From the NCBI GenBank assembly GCA_025618425.1, contig CM046838.1, forward strand, positions 45,401,302 through 45,465,301: a DNA stretch of 64,000 nucleotides, in the 5' to 3' direction. Positions 33,806 through 44,107 of the stretch are shown here, piece by piece (the stretch's first letter is position 1; each line of letters begins with the position of its first letter). The position numbers were made by a program, and so were the translations under genes. Source of the stretch: Heliocidaris tuberculata (lineage: Eukaryota > Echinodermata > Echinoidea > Camarodonta > Echinometridae). The notes below the pieces were generated by a model. It had not been told where the DNA came from. It searched no databases and saw nothing but the letters and a program-made list of their open reading frames with translations.

Positions 33806-34029
33806 TTGGCAGCCATTGCTGACCCGAAGAGTGCCCCCACCACTGTCTCTAAATCAACGAACAAACATACCCACCAAGCAGACGACTCGCAAATTTTCAG
33901 CAAGGAAAGTTCCCCGCAAGTAGCTGACAACCACAGCTGCCTTGGATTGTGCCCCCATCAACGGAATAGTTAAGAAGGCTGCAAAAATCTTTGTGATTTA
34001 CATGCCCCTGTTTCACAACCTAACCCAAC
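33806..34029 (+). pseudogene. Second, broken copy of the H3-like leader and tail
   Basis: The sequence CCACTGTCTCTAAATCAAC (from 33839) repeats the leader just before the ATG of the main frame (CCACTGTCTCTAAAGCAAC). It is followed at 33870-33923 by codons for PTKQTTRKFSARKVPRK and a stop. This second tail keeps H3-like K4-Q5 and R8-K9, but S10 is Phe and the start codon is ATA. GAAGAGTGCCCCC before it repeats a segment of the main frame. The block therefore arose by internal duplication. The distance from the first ATG to the stem-loop is 419 nt, close to the size of an H3 gene, yet no globular-domain codons are present. Confidence 0.6.
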
Positions 34030-34064
34030 GGCTCTTTTCAGAGCCACCAAATATTCAAGAAAGA
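34030..34064 (+). terminator. Histone mRNA 3' stem-loop and downstream element
   Basis: GGCTCTTTTCAGAGCC at 34030-34045 is the canonical 6-bp stem and 4-base loop bound by SLBP. ACCA follows immediately (cleavage region), and CAAGAAAGA at 34056-34064 is the purine-rich element that pairs with U7 snRNA in sea urchin histone genes. Spacing is canonical. These signals mark a replication-type, non-polyadenylated histone transcript. Confidence 0.92.
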
Positions 34065-34139
34065 ATTTGTCAAAGTGTACTTATTGATCGATCGACTGAT
34101 TGCTTGTATTTATTATCTTCATTCATTGAGAAAGGAGGT

Positions 34140-34200
34140 GAGAGAGGAAAGGGGAAAAATACAGAGAGAAAAAGAGAGAGAAAGAGAGAGAGAGAGACGA

Positions 34201-34233
<33 letters not shown>

Positions 34234-34345
34234 CGAGAGAGAGAGAGAGGAGAGAGAAGGACAGAAAGGGAAGAGAGAGAGAGAGAGAACTAGAGAGAGA
34301 GAGAGAGAAAAAAAAAGAAAGAAAGAAGAAAGAAAGAAAGAGAAA
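34140..34345. repeat. GA-rich microsatellite
   Basis: Long (GA)n with AAAG units. Arg/Glu frames on the plus strand and Ser/Leu frames on the minus strand are artefacts of it. Confidence 0.9.
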
Positions 34346-34446
34346 GAGAAAGACACTACGGCCCATATTCTGCTCATCATCTGAGGCAATTTTGATCACA
34401 CACACTAAAAATAGACTTTTAGAATTGATTGAAACAGCGTGAAGAA

Positions 34447-34515
34447 GAGGTGCTGTGGTCTATAAGTCACTGGACTGTTAATCAGAAGATACGGGGTTCG
34501 AATATGTCACTGCAT
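34447..34515 (+). repeat. tRNA-like / SINE-head segment
   Basis: A box-A-like word TGGTCTATAAGT is followed at normal distance by a box-B-like GGGGTTCGAAT (34493-34503), with an Asn-like GTT triplet in ACTGTTAATC between them. The acceptor stem does not pair, so it is not a functional tRNA. It fits a tRNA-derived SINE head or a decayed tRNA pseudogene. Confidence 0.4.
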
Positions 34516-34626
34516 GAAGTATTGATACGAACCCATACATACCAACATAGTTCACTACTTTCATGACTTGTATCTGGCATGTAATTATGCAACTATGTCA
34601 TGTATGTGTAGACTTAACGCAAGCTA

Positions 34627-34638
34627 TACACACACACA

Positions 34639-34688
<50 letters not shown>

Positions 34689-34690
34689 TA
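34627..34690. repeat. (CA)n(TA)n microsatellite
   Basis: CA dinucleotide tract of about 45 bp passing directly into a TA tract. Confidence 0.9.
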
Positions 34691-35533
34691 GTTTTAGAAA
34701 AAAAAAGATCAATCATCTGAACACATCGCCAAGATACCCTAAGTAGTAAAAACAATCAGGGGTCGCGTAGTAGTAAAACTTCATTAGTTGCAAGGCGACG
34801 GCTGTTTTTCTGTGTTAAAAATTTTATTCTTTAAATAATTTGATATACATGTACGCATGTCAACCACCAAAGATGGAGTAGATAATGATGATATAGATCT
34901 ACAAACACTATACACAAGGGAATACAAATAATATTCTGATTTACGCTTGATATAGATAAGTTTATCTCCTTCGAATCACCTTCAAAGTCTAAAGAAGTAT
35001 GAACTACCTATTGCAAACGTTATGAAAGCTCATCTGATATCGATCGAGCTCTTATTGACTCAAACTGTTTCTATTGAACACTGTTGAAAGAGAAATATCT
35101 TGAAGAAATAAAGGTATACGCGTGGCTGAACACGGTCACTTTCTAAAAGACAGGATTGTTTACTTATTTTCGTAGCATCCTTTTTCAGTCTTTGTATAGT
35201 TTAATAGACTTCGGAAAAACAAACACTAAGTAATTCAATAACGTTTATACAGTCACAAATGGTAACCAATGAAGGCTACAACTCGCTCAGTTTGTGACTA
35301 TATAAAATAAATTTATATAAATTTTTTTCAGTATACATTCAACATTGTGTATTTGTTTACCTATACTGTGTCAGTATGGTTATGCTCTTGTGACTATATA
35401 AAATAAATGTATATCAATATTCAATCTTGAGCTAATGATAATGGCATTTAAAATAAGAAGTAATGGACCCAAAACGTCGCAAAACAAGTGAACATAATAT
35501 CATGCAATATGCATTTTGGTATAATTATGTAGT

Positions 35534-35688
35534 CAGGAGCGGACTGACCATGGGGAGTTTCGGGAGTTTTCCTCGGTCAATATTTTGGTAATAGGGGTAG
35601 TCATACAAAAACAAAAGGCCGGCCAACAACAAAAAGGGCTGGTCGCTCCAAAATTCTCCACTCGAATTTTAGTCCCAATCTGCCCCTC
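35534..35688. mobile_element. Small hAT-like MITE
   Basis: The termini CAGGAGCGGACTGACC and (reverse complement) GAGGGGCAGATTGGGA are imperfect inverted repeats. The flanks TATGTAGT (35526-35533) and TATGTAAA (35689-35696) match at 6 of 8. 155 bp, non-coding. Confidence 0.6.
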
Positions 35689-35696
35689 TATGTAAA

Positions 35697-36350
35697 TGAT
35701 GAAGTCAACACGAAGGAATAAGACATCCTGAGGTCGGATTGATTATCTGAAATCAATACACTTTCCCAGGACAGTAGACTTGCGAGATTGTCAAATACAC
35801 CCCCCCCCCCCCCCCCCGACTGGAAAATACTCCCCGTGTTCTATCAATTTTCTTTCAGAAGTAACAGTAGGCCTACGTTGTGCATCATAACACGTCTTCA
35901 AGTCTCTAAATTCATCAGGATGAGAGGGGAAACCCGCTTCCACGCACACTCCTTAAGTATATATATGCCATGCATACAGTGTGCCATCAATCAGTATTCC
36001 CTCAAAAGTAAGAATAAGTGCATCGTACAATGTAGTATGTCTGAGGGATCTCATATTTCGAAATATTTTCACCTGGGTAAGGAGAAACATTAAACCCCCC
36101 CCCACACACACACAGAGGTTGCAACCATCGTTTGTTTTAAAATACTGCGCAGCGGCGTAGCCAGAATTTTTCCAGTGGGGGGGGGGGCACTGGAGGAGGG
36201 CACCGCCTTTCTGTAGGGGGCACAGGAGGCGGATTTGTAGTCCTGTTTTGCTGCAAATTCAAATTCAAATTCATTGATATAAAATCCTGACATGATAGGA
36301 TTATCATCAAAACAAACAAAACAAAACAAAACTCAGCAGAGACATGTGTA
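35697..36350. other. Intergenic DNA with a lone hAT-like end
   Basis: CAGCGGCGTAGCCAG followed by a G run at about 36150-36190 resembles the left end of the hAT-like family with no matching right end. A C run lies at 35800-35817. No exon seen. Confidence 0.45.
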
Positions 36351-36352
36351 TA

Positions 36353-37350
36353 CAGTGCGTCCCCCAAAAAGTTAACAGTCAGAAAAAGTTTCCCCAAATA
36401 AATATTTCAGAACATTTGTCTGAAAATTCTATACCTGTGGATAGCTTAGGATCTCTTCTATCAAATGACACCAAAAAACCTGTCGATATTTTAAACTCGA
36501 GTGAGCAAAAGCGACTTTTGTGAAAGGGTGTACATTCCAGACTTGACAAGAATTGGCATTTGTTCTGGCTGATGTTAACAATTTTTGAGAACCGTTAAAA
36601 GTTGACATTTGGAAAAAGTCTCCCCACATGAACATTTCAAATTTTATTCACGGAATTTTCATACCTATCGATAACTTAGGGTCTCTCCTATCACATGACA
36701 CCAAAACATCGAACAATATTTTACGCTTGAGTGAGCAAAAGCCATTGTTGTGAAATGGTGGAAAATCCATGATTGATAACAAAATTGTATTGGTTCTCGC
36801 TGGTATGAGCAAAGTTGAGAGCCTTGAAAAGGCTTAGAAATGTTCATATTCTGATTATTAAGATGCAGGATAGGCTTTATTTTCTGTATGTCCTGACATA
36901 TCCCACCAAAACTTTATGGTTGACTGAGAAAGCCAGCTTGAATTAAAAACTGGCCTAAATCAATATTTCAAAACACTCAGTAAAGTAGTTAATTGCTCAA
37001 TGAAGCATGATAATGTTGATGAAATACGTAAGTACACAGAGATCAAAACCTGTCCTTTAATAAATTGTCTGTTATTGATCAAAGTATGAACATTTCTAAG
37101 TCTTTTCATGACTCTCAACTGTGCTTATACAAACCAGATCAAATACCAATTCTTGTCAAGTCTGGATTTTGCACCTTTTCACAAAAGTGGCATTTGTTCA
37201 CTCAAGCATAAAATAATGCCAGATATTTAGGTGTCATTTAATAAAGGAGACCATAAGCTATCCACAGGTATAAAATTTTTCTTCAAATATTTTGAAATAT
37301 TTATTGTGGGAGACATTTCCTGATTGTTAACTATTTTCTGGGACGCACTG
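36353..37350. mobile_element. TA-flanked foldback element with a duplicated left arm
   Basis: It starts CAGTGCGTCCCCCAAAAAG and ends CTGGGACGCACTG, flanked by TA (36351-36352 and 37351-37352). The left side holds two tandem, diverged copies of a roughly 235-bp arm (about 36367-36600 and 36605-36838; shared words ATCACATGACACC-like and GAGTGAGCAAAAG). The right side holds one inverted arm (about 37085-37335). Non-coding. The terminal sequence resembles the elements at 5391 and 51875. Confidence 0.75.
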
Positions 37351-37352
37351 TA

Positions 37353-38121
37353 TAGGAGCAGAATACAACAAAGTAAAGGCACATTATATTAAAACAAATT
37401 TGTATATAATGATTAGATTATACTTGATTTAACTTGACTGCGTGAGGTGGAGGGATGGGTATGGGTATTGTGAAATCGTCATCGTAGTCCGTGTGGTGAG
37501 TTAATTTTTTTTGGGCATAATGAGGCAGATCACTAAATTGCTGATGGGTCTAGATTTTTCATGGGAGACACCTGGCGGCACGGGAAATTTGTGAGGGGCA
37601 TGTGCCCCAGCCCCCCCCCCCCTCCCCATGGATACGGTGATACTGCGTCAAATCACGTCTCAGTTAAATCTCGAGTATACATTGCACCCCCCCTCAAAAT
37701 ATTGATACGAAACTTATGTCAATTCCACTGTATTGTGAAGCTTGTATTGTCACAAGGCTTTCATGGCTGATCATAAGGAATTCATGGTTGATTGCCAGTA
37801 GTTTGAGGAAGTATACTGCTTGAAAATAGATGACAAAAGAAATTTCATTTTATTCACATTCTCGTTCCAGCATACACTTATATACTGGCAATCCTAGTTT
37901 GTTTGACACATTGCATTAACATGTGACAGGTTATATGTCTGTGAGGAACCCATGCATCTCACTTTATATTGGATCAATGCAAGGAGTGATTACGGAACTA
38001 TATGTCAACCTATTCTATTGCACTTCACACCTCTGCCCCAAATTAGGACGTCAGATATTGAATAGCAGGATAGAGAATATACATCATTATATCAAAGTCG
38101 TTTTTGGAACATGCCGAAACG
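37353..38121. other. Region upstream of the lectin gene
   Basis: No other exon seen. Contains a C run at 37611-37622. I could not identify a confident TATA box for the downstream gene. Confidence 0.4.
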
Positions 38122-38206
38122 ATGGGGTACGTCAAAGTGAGGGGTATCTGCTGTGACGCTGGCCGAATTTTACATTCGATTCTGCTGCTGACGATATTTT
38201 TACGAG
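38122..38206 (+). CDS. C-type lectin, exon 1 (signal peptide)
   Basis: ATG at 38122 opens 28 codons plus one base, ending at the donor ACGAG|GTAATA (exon end 38206, phase 1). The peptide has a basic start and a hydrophobic core, HSILLLTIFL, typical of a secretion signal. The next candidate exon at 41809 begins in the complementary phase, so splicing gives a first mature residue Val followed by QTQECPD. Linking these exons is an inference from phase, order and the usual architecture of secreted lectins. A frame-shifted ATG 15 bp upstream would be non-productive. Confidence 0.55.
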
Positions 38207-38649
38207 GTAATAATTCTTTATGCACTTTAATATATTTAATATTGGTTATGGAAGAAAATACACTAAGTCAAGATATTTTGCACCAAATCCTGAGGAATAT
38301 GAAAAACTGAATAAAGTAAATAGATGTTATATTTTTATCGATTAGGTTTAAGTCATATTTGAGTCATACAGGAAATCTTGTAATTAGTTAAAATAAAAAA
38401 AAAGAAATCTAAAGCTCAATTCCAATGAAATATCGTCTCACAAAAGATTATAGTTAATAGGTCTTGTAATGAATTATTTGCTTTAAAAGGTACCAATCAC
38501 CAAAAAGTATTTTACTCTTTATGTTAGAGGTTCCATGTCATTCTACTATATTCCAAATATGGGCTTCGAATATCACTTCTATAAAGAGATATTACAAATT
38601 TATTTATACTTTCTATAAGCATAAAAGCGACTCGTGAGTAGACTACTCA

Positions 38650-40560
38650 ACGCACCCGTAAGGGCTCGCGCGGAACCCAACTAAGTAAGATTAATAAATA
38701 TGATGTGCGAAGAAGTTCATCGTTAATAAAATCAACCGTATTAAAATGTTGAATAGCAAAAATGATCTTAAGATAAAACTTGAATACAAGAATGACCTTC
38801 TGGCCCTGATATTTGTTTAATTTGATGAAAAACATAGGAAATAAAGCGGTCTTGAACTTTTATACAATGTAAATTATTACATAACCTTTCAATATATATT
38901 TCGAAAAACCTGAAGGTTTTTTTTTTTTTTTAAATCCCCTGACGAGGAATTTATTATTCTAGAAATAACTCAATACATATTACACTGTTTACATTACTGA
39001 ACAAATTCATGAAATATATACGATATTATAAATCTTCAAATCGGCTCGTATTTTGTAAACTTTTCTTATATTGGATGTTTGTTAATCTTTAAAACTTTTC
39101 CTCCAAGAGATTGAGTTTTTTTTTCTGAGGTATTTTACATTTTCCATGAGATCTCTTTAAATTTAAGGAACATAACAACAAAATTAAACTGTTTAGATTT
39201 CATATTACTTAAACATACACCTTATAAGTGGTATATTAGGCAAACAATAAGATAATGTTAAAAAGAATCATATTTTCATTATCAATGTCATATCCATTAA
39301 CTAATACTTTTTCGTTAAAATCGATGTACAAATCATAAACAGTACAGATTAAAATTTTTACTTTACGCCAGAATACATTTACTTCAGGACAATATAATAG
39401 GACGTGGAAAGTATTTTCATTTCTTTGCAGTATTTGCAAGTAATTTCAGATGTAAATTTCCAAATATATAAATTAGATTTTAAAGGTAAGATCTTATGAA
39501 GTAGCTTAAAATGATATTGTTGGGGGGGGGGGGGGGGTTGCTATTCATCAGTTTTCTAAATTTAAATTTTTAGTAACGAAGTCCAGGTAAAATTTGCTGC
39601 TAATTGTAGTTTGTGTTGCCCAAAGTACCATACATTATTTTGATTCAGAAGATTTCAATTCAACCAACAAAGAATAAAATTGTTTTGTTTTAGTATTCAA
39701 AATATCGATACAATCACCTGATTTTATTTGAAATAATTGAGGGTTATAGTCAATATTGACTTCAGATCTATCACATCTAAATAATTTAAATTATTAAACC
39801 AAAAACGTGGAAAAGCTTTTTTAATCTTAGAATAGAATCTTAGAATTTTACAAGCAAAGAATTGGTCATTAATGTCTGGTGAATTTGTAAAAAATCTTTC
39901 CAAGTTCTAATTTTAATTATGTCTTTCACTCTATCTATACCCTTCACATGCGGCGTATCGATATACAATCATTTACCATTGAAATTAATCTTGGTGTTAT
40001 ACTATATAATTCAATATTGGATATCATAATAAGAATGTATAAAATCAACAAAACGCATTTCGGCCCAAGTAGAAAATAGATTATAATAACATAGTGAAAA
40101 ATCTGTGCTTTTTACAAAATGAAAGTATATCACTCACTGAACAATTAAATTGTAAACATAACGGTAATCCTCCTAATTTGTTTATCCAGAAAAGGCTAAA
40201 ATATTTCCATGGTTTGTTTGTACTATCATCCAACAATTTAGACAACCAGGAAAATCTCAGTGACTTGAATCTTGCATTTAAATCTATCATTCCTAGATCA
40301 CCTTAAAAAAAACAACTTTTCGTTTTACCTTTTCTCTTTTTGAAATCCACAAAAAGGAATAAATCAGTTTAATTCTTTTTCATATTTATGAGGAAGCATA
40401 TAAAATGAACCTAAATAAATGCGTTGTGATATAAGTAACATTTTGATAACTACTAACTTTCCAATACATGTCGAGCTTCTCATTTTCCATAAGCTAATTA
40501 TATGTTTTTTTTGGGTTAATTTCTGAATACCTGAAAGTATCATTTAATCTTTCATTCACA
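38650..40560 (-). mobile_element. L1/Tx1-type LINE, decayed ORF2 C-terminal half
   Basis: On the minus strand the 5' part reads MIDLNARFKSLRFSWLSKLL and then KPWKYF (40290-40081), the conserved LK-SWI-KLL block after the reverse transcriptase. Further on come a Cys-x2-Cys pair and ENTFHVLLYCPEVNVFWRKV near 39439-39300, the C-terminal zinc-knuckle-like domain of L1/Tx1 ORF2. Stops and frame shifts are frequent, so this is an old copy. It lies inside intron 1 of the lectin gene, opposite to transcription. Boundaries are approximate. A G run occurs at 39522-39537. Confidence 0.65.
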
Positions 40561-40904
40561 TAATGTTTTATGTATATGATTTTATTTTTTGAGTGTGACT
40601 TGAGAATCACTACCGTCTGAATAGCATTATCTCTCACAATTCCAAATATGTAGCATATATGCTCATGCAGGCACAAAATGAATGAACAATAATTATAGAC
40701 GATTCCTGCAAGGAATGGTGATCAAAACATAACCCTTTAGATGATGAAAATCATTATCTTACCTTGTAAGCGTAATGTTTTTGAATTATACAGGTATCAC
40801 TGAAAAAAGATCACTTTAGAAGATTATTTCTAATTTAATGAAAGGGAGAATAGAAGGGGAAAACCGGGTAATAGAATCATCAGGAGGGAGACAGAAGGAA
40901 AAGA

Positions 40905-40952
<48 letters not shown>

Positions 40953-41143
40953 AAGAGACAGATTGACAGAGAAGGAGAAAGAGAGAGAGAGAGATGAAAA
41001 AAAGGAAAGAGGAAGCATATAGTGCATACAGAGTTTGCATTGTATGCTCATTTATATGTTAATTATATGTTAATTATATGTTTCACTATATGTTTATCAG
41101 AGGGAGAGAGAGAGACAGACAAAGAAACAGACAGACATAGAAT

Positions 41144-41178
<35 letters not shown>

Positions 41179-41808
41179 AGAAAAAGAAAGGGGAACCATA
41201 TAGTGCGTACAGAGGTTACACTGTATGTTAAGCATCCGTGAATGACGTTCATGTATTCATCGAGAAGACAGACCTAAAATAGCTGAACTTGGCACTCCCG
41301 GTATTTTGTGACATTGAATAGAAACAGAGAAATCTAAACCTCAGTCATATACAGTGCATTCTGTCATGTGGCATACAATGAAGTCATAAATTGGCAGAGT
41401 ACTATCAGGGAGGTCGATAGAGGGTGGTGGTGATGCTGGTGGGGTGGAGGATGACGCTGCTTTTAACCATTCTGCAGGTAAACCCGTGATAAAGATTATA
41501 ATGAGTTCAAAGTTAATTACAATGGTGTGTTTTTTCCTCACATGCGTACAAACAATTTTGAAAATGCGAGGACATCATTCATTTTTCTAACACTTTGACT
41601 TCTCCCAACGCTGTGCATTTTGTTGAAAATAGTTTTCAAAAATGGAATCATTAAGGGAGAGTTAGCCCTTCATGAAAACCTGGATTGAGTAGATGCAGAA
41701 TAGTGAAAGCTGGAGAAAATCGGACAAAGGATAATAATATAATTATGTAGATTAATTCTGAACACCAATTTGGAGGAAATAACGATTCAACTTGTTCCTT
41801 TTACAAAG
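40561..41808. other. Lectin intron 1, right part, with duplicated GA-rich block
   Basis: Two related blocks, about 40900-41050 and 41100-41230, each contain (GA)n, CAGACAGACA words and then CATATAGTGC-TACAGAG. This is a diverged tandem duplication of about 190 bp. Otherwise no feature apart from the acceptor tract before 41809 (TTGTTCCTTTTACAAAG). Confidence 0.5.
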
Positions 41809-41957
41809 TGCAAACTCAAGAATGTCCCGATGTATTTGGAGATTTCGAGAATTCAAACTACTGCCTCTGCCTAAGCCAGAAAACGTTCGAGAACGCAAGG
41901 TCTTACTGTCGACGCCTAGGTGGTGATTTAGCCATTATCCTATCAGCTCAAAAAAAC
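41809..41957 (+). CDS. C-type lectin, exon 2 (N-terminal half of the CTLD)
   Basis: Flanked by a pyrimidine-rich acceptor (CTTGTTCCTTTTACAAAG|TG) and a consensus donor (AAAAAC|GTAAGT). The exon is 149 nt, begins in phase 1 and ends in phase 0. It encodes ECPDVFGDFENSNYCLCLS, then KTFENARSYCRRLGGDLAII, the standard start of a long-form C-type lectin domain: CP-x-F, the YC pair, T-E-A---C---GG-LA-I. Two extra cysteines are in the usual places. Such domains bind sugars or other ligands outside the cell and are abundant in echinoderm immunity and biomineral proteins. Confidence 0.8.
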
Positions 41958-42971
41958 GTAAGTAACCATCTTGATGCAAAATATCCCCTTTGATTTTTAC
42001 AAAATATAAGCGTAATCATGTGGTTTTTTTTTTAATAGTTATCAATACAGAAGTACAGTTAGAGTCAGAAAAAACTTGACACTTTTATAATTCCCTAATG
42101 TCTTAAGAGTGAATTATAAATATGGACATATTTGACATGATTTGGGAGAGCATTTTAGCTTGCTTATTTGGTACCATATATGGGATGATATTTCATGGTT
42201 GGCTACACATGAGTCAACTTAGGTAATAGGGTAAAAACCCACTTGCGCCAACTCAAACTCTAGGCATTTCTCGATGAAGTTGGGCCTGGAATGATCATGT
42301 ACCTTGAGACGGGTTTAGCTTGTCACAGACTTAGTCGGATCGAAAGCAGTGATTAAATAGCAAAAGATCTCGTACATGTACATGATTGTATCTTTTAATA
42401 CAAGGAGAACAATGTTAGATTATATTAAAAACGTTTCATGCCAAATTTCTTTTTGCTACCCAAACTGTAAGTGAGCTTTAACAGAAGAAAACCTGACCGC
42501 TCCCACACCCATCTTTCCCCACTCGTTCTCTTTGTTCCTTTGTATTTCATTCACCTCATACCCTAATTCTTTCACCCTTTTTTTTTTAAACTAATGATCT
42601 CGACATTTGATTTGATTTGATTTGATTTGATTATATTCTCCACTCATGGGTTAGATTGCCCTCGTCAGCTAATATCTGTTTTTTTCAAAGGGGTCAAAGT
42701 TATATACAGGATTACTATATATAGGTTTTCCCACCCAATTTCATATTTTTGTCAGTCAGATCAATTGAGGTGCATTCAAATTAACGCATTATCGTCTTAC
42801 TATCGATATCGTTCTTTCAAATTTAAAATCCGGCAGTGGGATTCATTCGAAGACACGCGAATTAATTTTCAAGCATCCAAATTAATCCATCAGCAAAATT
42901 ATTTCACTTTAGGGCATTCCAGTTTTTGTTGTCCGCATTCGATTTATTTTTAGGGCAAAAAATTTCGTATG
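41958..42971. other. Lectin intron 2, left part
   Basis: Holds a partial TTAA-MITE relative (about 42380-42485) and a (TTTGA)n tract at 42605-42630, which looks like the tail of an antisense LINE. Around 42770-42950 are ATTCAAATTAA-type words that recur, partly inverted, at 43500 and 44380-44760. No exon seen. Confidence 0.45.
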
Positions 42972-43404
42972 ATGGGGAGCCCTATGTCTGCGCACCTAAG
43001 ATTTGACCTGAAAATGAACAAGAATTTCTTTAATATTCCTCTAAAGCTTAGTTTTATATTATTCCTGATATTCTAAAGAGTAAGTTTGCAAAAAATCTCA
43101 TCAAAATTCGAGCAAGAACAATGCCATTTTCACAAGAAACGGCGGCCGTGTCATTTCAGCGTTCAAAAAACAATGGTGCCCATGTCTGCGCACTCATTCA
43201 TTTTACACGCAGTTCGGGAGTTTTGACGTGAAAGGCAACATTTTGAGGCTTGAAATAAAATATCTGAAATAAGACCTTTTTACATCATTTTGACTCGTTT
43301 TTTGCATGAATACCAATTGCTATAATAAGGATGAAAAGTTTGTGTTCGTTGCGTATTTTGTTTTATCAGAATCGCGCAGTTACGCGTGTGCGCAGACATG
43401 GGAA
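42972..43404. mobile_element. TGTCTGCGCA inverted-repeat element, copy 1
   Basis: Begins CCCTATGTCTGCGCACC and ends GTGCGCAGACATGGG. An internal CCCATGTCTGCGCACTC lies near 43178. It aligns along its length with copy 2 at 43672-44107, sharing the order of CACGCAGTTCGGGA and GAATCGCGCAGTTACGCG. Non-coding, about 433 bp. Confidence 0.7.
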
Positions 43405-43671
43405 CTGCGCAGATTTGGGCACTCTAGCCATACATACAATTTCAAATTTCGTACATTAAATTTCGAGGTTAGTGCATTCAACTTAACACAGTAGGCCTGA
43501 GGAGCCCGTTTGGGCGTTCAATTTCATTTAAGGGAATTCAGTTTATTGATTCGTTCATTTAGCTTCATGGATTTCATAATAATGTTTGTATGTGTTGTGT
43601 GTGCGTGTTTTTGTTTTTTGTCTCTATCTCTATCATATCTGTATGTCTTTGCGCGTGTGTAAGATACATGC

Positions 43672-44107
43672 TGGGGGGCCCCTTGTCTGCGCACCTAACA
43701 TTTCACTTGAAATTGACAAGCTTTTCCTTTGGTATTCCTCTAATGACTGACCTCATTTTAATCCTCATATCCTAGAGAGTAACTGTGCCGAAAATCTGAT
43801 TAAAATTCGAATAAGAACAATTTCATTTTCACAAGAATAGGCGACGCTGTCATTTTGACACTAAAAAAGGGAAGGTTCCCTTGTCTGCGCACTCATTCAC
43901 TTATCACGCAGTTCGGGATATTTTGCATGAAAGGTGGCATTTTCAAGGCATGTGAGTAAAAATGCATAAAATAGACGTTCTTCACCAGTTTTTCCTAATT
44001 TTTTCGCTGATACATATCACTAAAATTGATATGAAGATGATTGTGTTCATTGCGTCTTTTGTGATGTTAGAATCGCGCAGTTACGCGTATGCGCAGACAT
44101 GGGGCAC
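43672..44107. mobile_element. TGTCTGCGCA inverted-repeat element, copy 2
   Basis: A diverged direct copy of the element at 42972-43404, beginning CCCCTTGTCTGCGCACC and ending GCGCAGACATGGGG. The two are in the same orientation, 268 bp apart, inside intron 2 of the lectin gene. Confidence 0.7.

Larger units (their letters stand above)
34346..35525. other. Intergenic DNA with tRNA-like segment and (CA)n
   Basis: Contains the tRNA-like segment (34447-34515), (CA)n then (TA)n at 34627-34690, and a duplicated word GTGACTATATAAAATAAAT near 35296 and 35391. No protein-coding exon seen. Confidence 0.45.

Noticed and set aside
33523..33930. Minus-strand 135-codon frame opposite the H3-like gene
   Set aside because: Shadow frame: Ala/Leu/Gly-rich because it is antisense to Lys/Ala codons.
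34070..34405. Ser/Leu- and Arg/Glu-rich open frames on both strands
   Set aside because: Direct translation of the (GA)n microsatellite.
34447..34515. Functional tRNA-Asn
   Set aside because: No acceptor-stem pairing and an imperfect anticodon arm; only A- and B-box-like words remain.
41400..41485. Possible alternative first exon of the lectin, ending CTGCAG|GTAAAC
   Set aside because: The frame with a signal-like peptide ends in phase 0, which does not fit the phase-1 start of exon 2; the exon at 38122 fits better.
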